A stretch of 64,000 nucleotides of DNA from Halalkalibacter alkalisediminis (lineage in GTDB: Bacteria > Bacillota > Bacilli > Bacillales > Bacillaceae_D), in the NCBI RefSeq assembly GCF_028610705.1, contig NZ_JAQQWT010000011.1, positions 47,065-111,064 of the forward strand, given 5' to 3'. A program made the translations under genes and the position numbers. Positions 62,078 to 64,000 of the stretch are shown here, one piece after another (positions within the stretch are counted from its first letter, which is position 1; each line of letters opens with the position of its first letter). The notes beneath the pieces are model-generated. The model had not been told where the DNA came from, ran no database searches, and saw only the letters and a list, made by a program, of their open reading frames with translations.

Positions 62078-63177
62078 TAGTGAACTCCCTTCCAGTTTAC
62101 TAAAACTAATTCCGATGAAAAACCAGGACCTAGAGCAGCCATTAATCCATATTCATTTTCTTCATGTTCTTCAAGCATAATCTGCTCTAGAACATAGAGA
62201 ACAGTTGGTGAAGACATATTCCCATGTTTTCGCAGGATTTCTTTTGAGACGTTTATCATGCTTTCATCTATATGTAGGGCTTGAACATAAGCGTCTAATA
62301 CTTTTTTGCCACCCGGGTGTGCTATAAACGAAGAGAGCTGTTCGAGTGTCATGTTATTTTGATCGAGAAATTCTCGTACATTAGGTTCTAGCCATTCCTT
62401 TATAATCATGGGGATATCTCGTGAAAAAACGACATGTAATCCGCTATCTTTAACTTCCCACCCCATTACATCTTCTGAATTAGGCATGAGCGTTGATTGA
62501 CTTGAAATAATAGTAGGCCTAGTTGGTTTAGCTATTTTCTTAATTAACGTTGATTCATCACCTGCAACAAGCGCACAAGCAATACCATCGGCAAATAATG
62601 ACGTTCCAACTAGATTGCTTTTAGAACGGTCATTTCTTTGAAAGGTTAAACTACAGAGTTCCACACAGACAACTAACACATTTTCTTTTGGAAACCCTCT
62701 ACAATACTCATTTGCCCTGCTGACTCCTGTAGCACCACCCGCACAGCCAAGGCCCCATAATGGAATTCTTTTTGTATGTGGGGAGAAAGGCAATTCATTC
62801 ATTATCCGTGCATCAAGACTAGGAGTCGACATCCCCGAACTTGAAACTAACACAATCGTACTGATTTCACTTATGTCGATCTCCTCCTTTAAAAAGGGAT
62901 TATCAGCAGATAAACATTTTTTAATCGCTTCTTTAGAAAAGGTCGTTGCGAGCTCGATATACAGATCGTTTTTTTCCTGTAACGAACGATCTGTTTCAAA
63001 CCAATTGATCGGTACAGCAAATTGCCGTTCATCAATCTGGCCATTTTTAAAGACCTTTAACAACCGGTCAATATCTTGAAAGCTCTCACTGAATAACTCT
63101 CTAGCAAATTCAGTTGTCGTTTGTTGATCTAATGTATATGGTGGGTTAAATGTACTAACGGAGATGATAGATGGCAT
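62077..63177 (-). CDS. bpsA: Type III polyketide synthase (chalcone/stilbene synthase family)
   Basis: Condenses long-chain fatty acyl-CoA with malonyl-CoA to alkylpyrones or alkylresorcinols. 366 residues with the Cys-His-Asn triad: Cys in PLWGLGCAGGATGVSRA, His in FIAHPGGKKVLDAY, Asn in RKHGNMSSPTVLYVLE; C-terminal GPGFSSELVLV. AAGGTGAAAAG precedes the ATG. Product inferred from B. subtilis BpsA. Confidence 0.92.
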   Translation of the reverse strand: MPSIISVSTFNPPYTLDQQTTTEFARELFSESFQDIDRLLKVFKNGQIDERQFAVPINWFETDRSLQEKNDLYIELATTFSKEAIKKCLSADNPFLKEEIDISEISTIVLVSSSGMSTPSLDARIMNELPFSPHTKRIPLWGLGCAGGATGVSRANEYCRGFPKENVLVVCVELCSLTFQRNDRSKSNLVGTSLFADGIACALVAGDESTLIKKIAKPTRPTIISSQSTLMPNSEDVMGWEVKDSGLHVVFSRDIPMIIKEWLEPNVREFLDQNNMTLEQLSSFIAHPGGKKVLDAYVQALHIDESMINVSKEILRKHGNMSSPTVLYVLEQIMLEEHEENEYGLMAALGPGFSSELVLVNWKGVH

Positions 63178-63192
63178 TTCTTTTCACCTTCC

Positions 63193-63216
63193 CCTAACTT
63201 TTAATGTAACGTTAGG
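63193..63216. promoter_or_regulatory. Inverted repeat before bpsA
   Basis: CCTAAC and GTTAGG, 12 bases apart, about 16 bases upstream of the polyketide synthase start, close enough to be an operator or a leader hairpin. Confidence 0.35.
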
Positions 63217-63664
63217 TTCTCCAATATATAGCAGTTCATGCATTTTTATGTTAGTTTGGGTATGCCTTTCTTAGAGCTATTTGGATTGATTAATGGGGAA
63301 GTAGCGACGTGATGTTAAGCGTACTTTATTCTTCTGTTAGAAAATGCGGAGTAAGGAGTGGATTTCCCACTCTCAATTATCTTCTGCCGAACTTTGAGTT
63401 ACCTAATGTATCAACAATGTGCTTAATTCTAGTAAACGTTACCGTAAAACGATCTGGTTTGCGTGCGAATATGCTTATTAAAGTTAAAATATCCTTACGT
63501 TAGTCGCCATTAAAAATCAAAACATGATAATATTGCTGCTCCTAGTTTAAAGTTAATGCTTTATATTGTAGTAAAAGAAAGCCATTCACAAGGGAGTATG
63601 ATGTATTTAGGCCTTTCATTGCTTTTTAAGAACAAAATTTCTTTTTTTCTCATTTTTATGCACA
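63217..63664. other. Intergenic stretch between bpsA and the rRNA genes
   Basis: About 450 bases without a convincing gene; short plus-strand frames lack ribosome sites. No tRNA was found. A small inverted repeat GAGTGG / CCACTC occurs near 63357. Confidence 0.45.
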
Positions 63665-63694
63665 AAAAAAACACAACCCATTGGATTGTGTTTT
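63665..63694 (-). terminator. rRNA operon terminator
   Basis: Minus strand: AAAACACAATCC / GGTTGTGTTTT stem followed by eight T, directly after the 5S gene. Confidence 0.9.
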
Positions 63695-63698
63695 ATCA

Positions 63699-63815
63699 GC
63701 CTGGCAACGTCCTACTCTCACAGGGGGAAGCCCCCAACTACCATCGGCGCAAAAGAGCTTAACGACCGTGTTCGGCATGGGAACGGGTGTGACCTCTTCG
63801 CTATCGCCACCAGAC
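63699..63815 (-). rRNA. rrf: 5S ribosomal RNA
   Basis: The minus strand gives the Bacillus 5S sequence: TGGTGGCGATAGCGAAGAGG at the 5' end, CCCGTTCCCATGCCGAACAC, and ACGTTGCCAGGC at the 3' end. Ends are set by family knowledge to within a few bases. Confidence 0.97.
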
Positions 63816-63877
63816 TATTGAAAGAAACAAGGTTCTCTCAAAACTAGATAATGCAAAATAGAATTGTCAAGAATATA

Positions 63878-64000
63878 TTGGATAAGTCCTCGACCGATTA
63901 GTATCTGTCAGCTCCACGTGTCGCCACGCTTCCACACCAGACCTATCAACCTCATCATCTCTAAGGGGTCTTACTGGATTTACTCCATGGGAAATCTCAT
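63878..64000 (-). rRNA. rrl: 23S ribosomal RNA, 3' end only
   Basis: The minus strand carries the conserved 23S 3' end (CTAATCGGTCGAGGACTTAT and, further in, GGCGACACGTGGAGCTGACA). The gene continues beyond the right end of the window. Confidence 0.96.

Noticed and set aside
63301..63762. Short plus-strand frames between bpsA and the 5S gene
   Set aside because: No ribosome sites or family similarity; the last one runs into the 5S rRNA gene.

Overview
The window looks like a chromosomal segment of a low-to-moderate G+C Bacillaceae member. The long block from about 15.1 kb to 61.4 kb repeats a gene order known from Bacillus subtilis: rlmCD, dgkB, gatBAC, an opuE-type proline transporter, camS (yerH), ligA, pcrA, pcrB, yerC, yerB, yerA, the twelve-gene purine operon and yebG. 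A 5S and the 3' end of a 23S rRNA gene close the right end. Genus cannot be fixed from the sequence. Almost all genes of the syntenic block read on the minus strand.

Left part (1-14.9 kb): an accessory, partly eroding region for proline and amino-acid catabolism. It holds a 5'-truncated Na+/proline symporter, a wrecked RocA-type P5C dehydrogenase, a flavin amine oxidase, a proline dehydrogenase followed by a damaged glutamate dehydrogenase and a lipoyl-like small gene, an alanine/glycine:Na+ symporter, and an intact ALDH4A1-type P5C dehydrogenase. Three textbook sigma-54 (-24/-12) promoters sit in front of proline dehydrogenase, the symporter and P5C dehydrogenase. Fossils of an IS1380-type transposase, a sigma-54 activator, a class-III aminotransferase and other unrecognised genes fill the gaps. 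The surviving route is proline -> P5C -> glutamate; the next step (glutamate dehydrogenase) appears lost here.

Middle (14.9-35 kb): RNA-modification genes (dus, rlmCD), diacylglycerol kinase, the Glu/Asp-tRNA amidotransferase, an OpuE/PutP transporter with a previously unlisted 34-residue partner gene, a BMP-type nucleoside ABC transporter (four genes), CamS lipoprotein, LigA, PcrA and PcrB. A 20-bp periodic TATCAGCGA array lies between pcrB and the nrd operon.

Right (35-64 kb): class I ribonucleotide reductase nrdAB under a cobalamin riboswitch with its own terminator; a small cluster in which a wHTH regulator and a YbjQ-like gene both carry frameshifts; a PucR/PutR-type activator; two adenine-deaminase-family genes around yerB-yerC; two small membrane-protein genes; the purEKBCSQLFMNHD operon with PurBoxes, a sigma-A promoter, a guanine-type riboswitch and terminator; yebG; a type III polyketide synthase/methyltransferase pair; and the rRNA genes. 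Purine salvage (nucleoside importer, adenine deaminases) and de novo synthesis are thus clustered. I saw no CRISPR array, prophage or tRNA gene.
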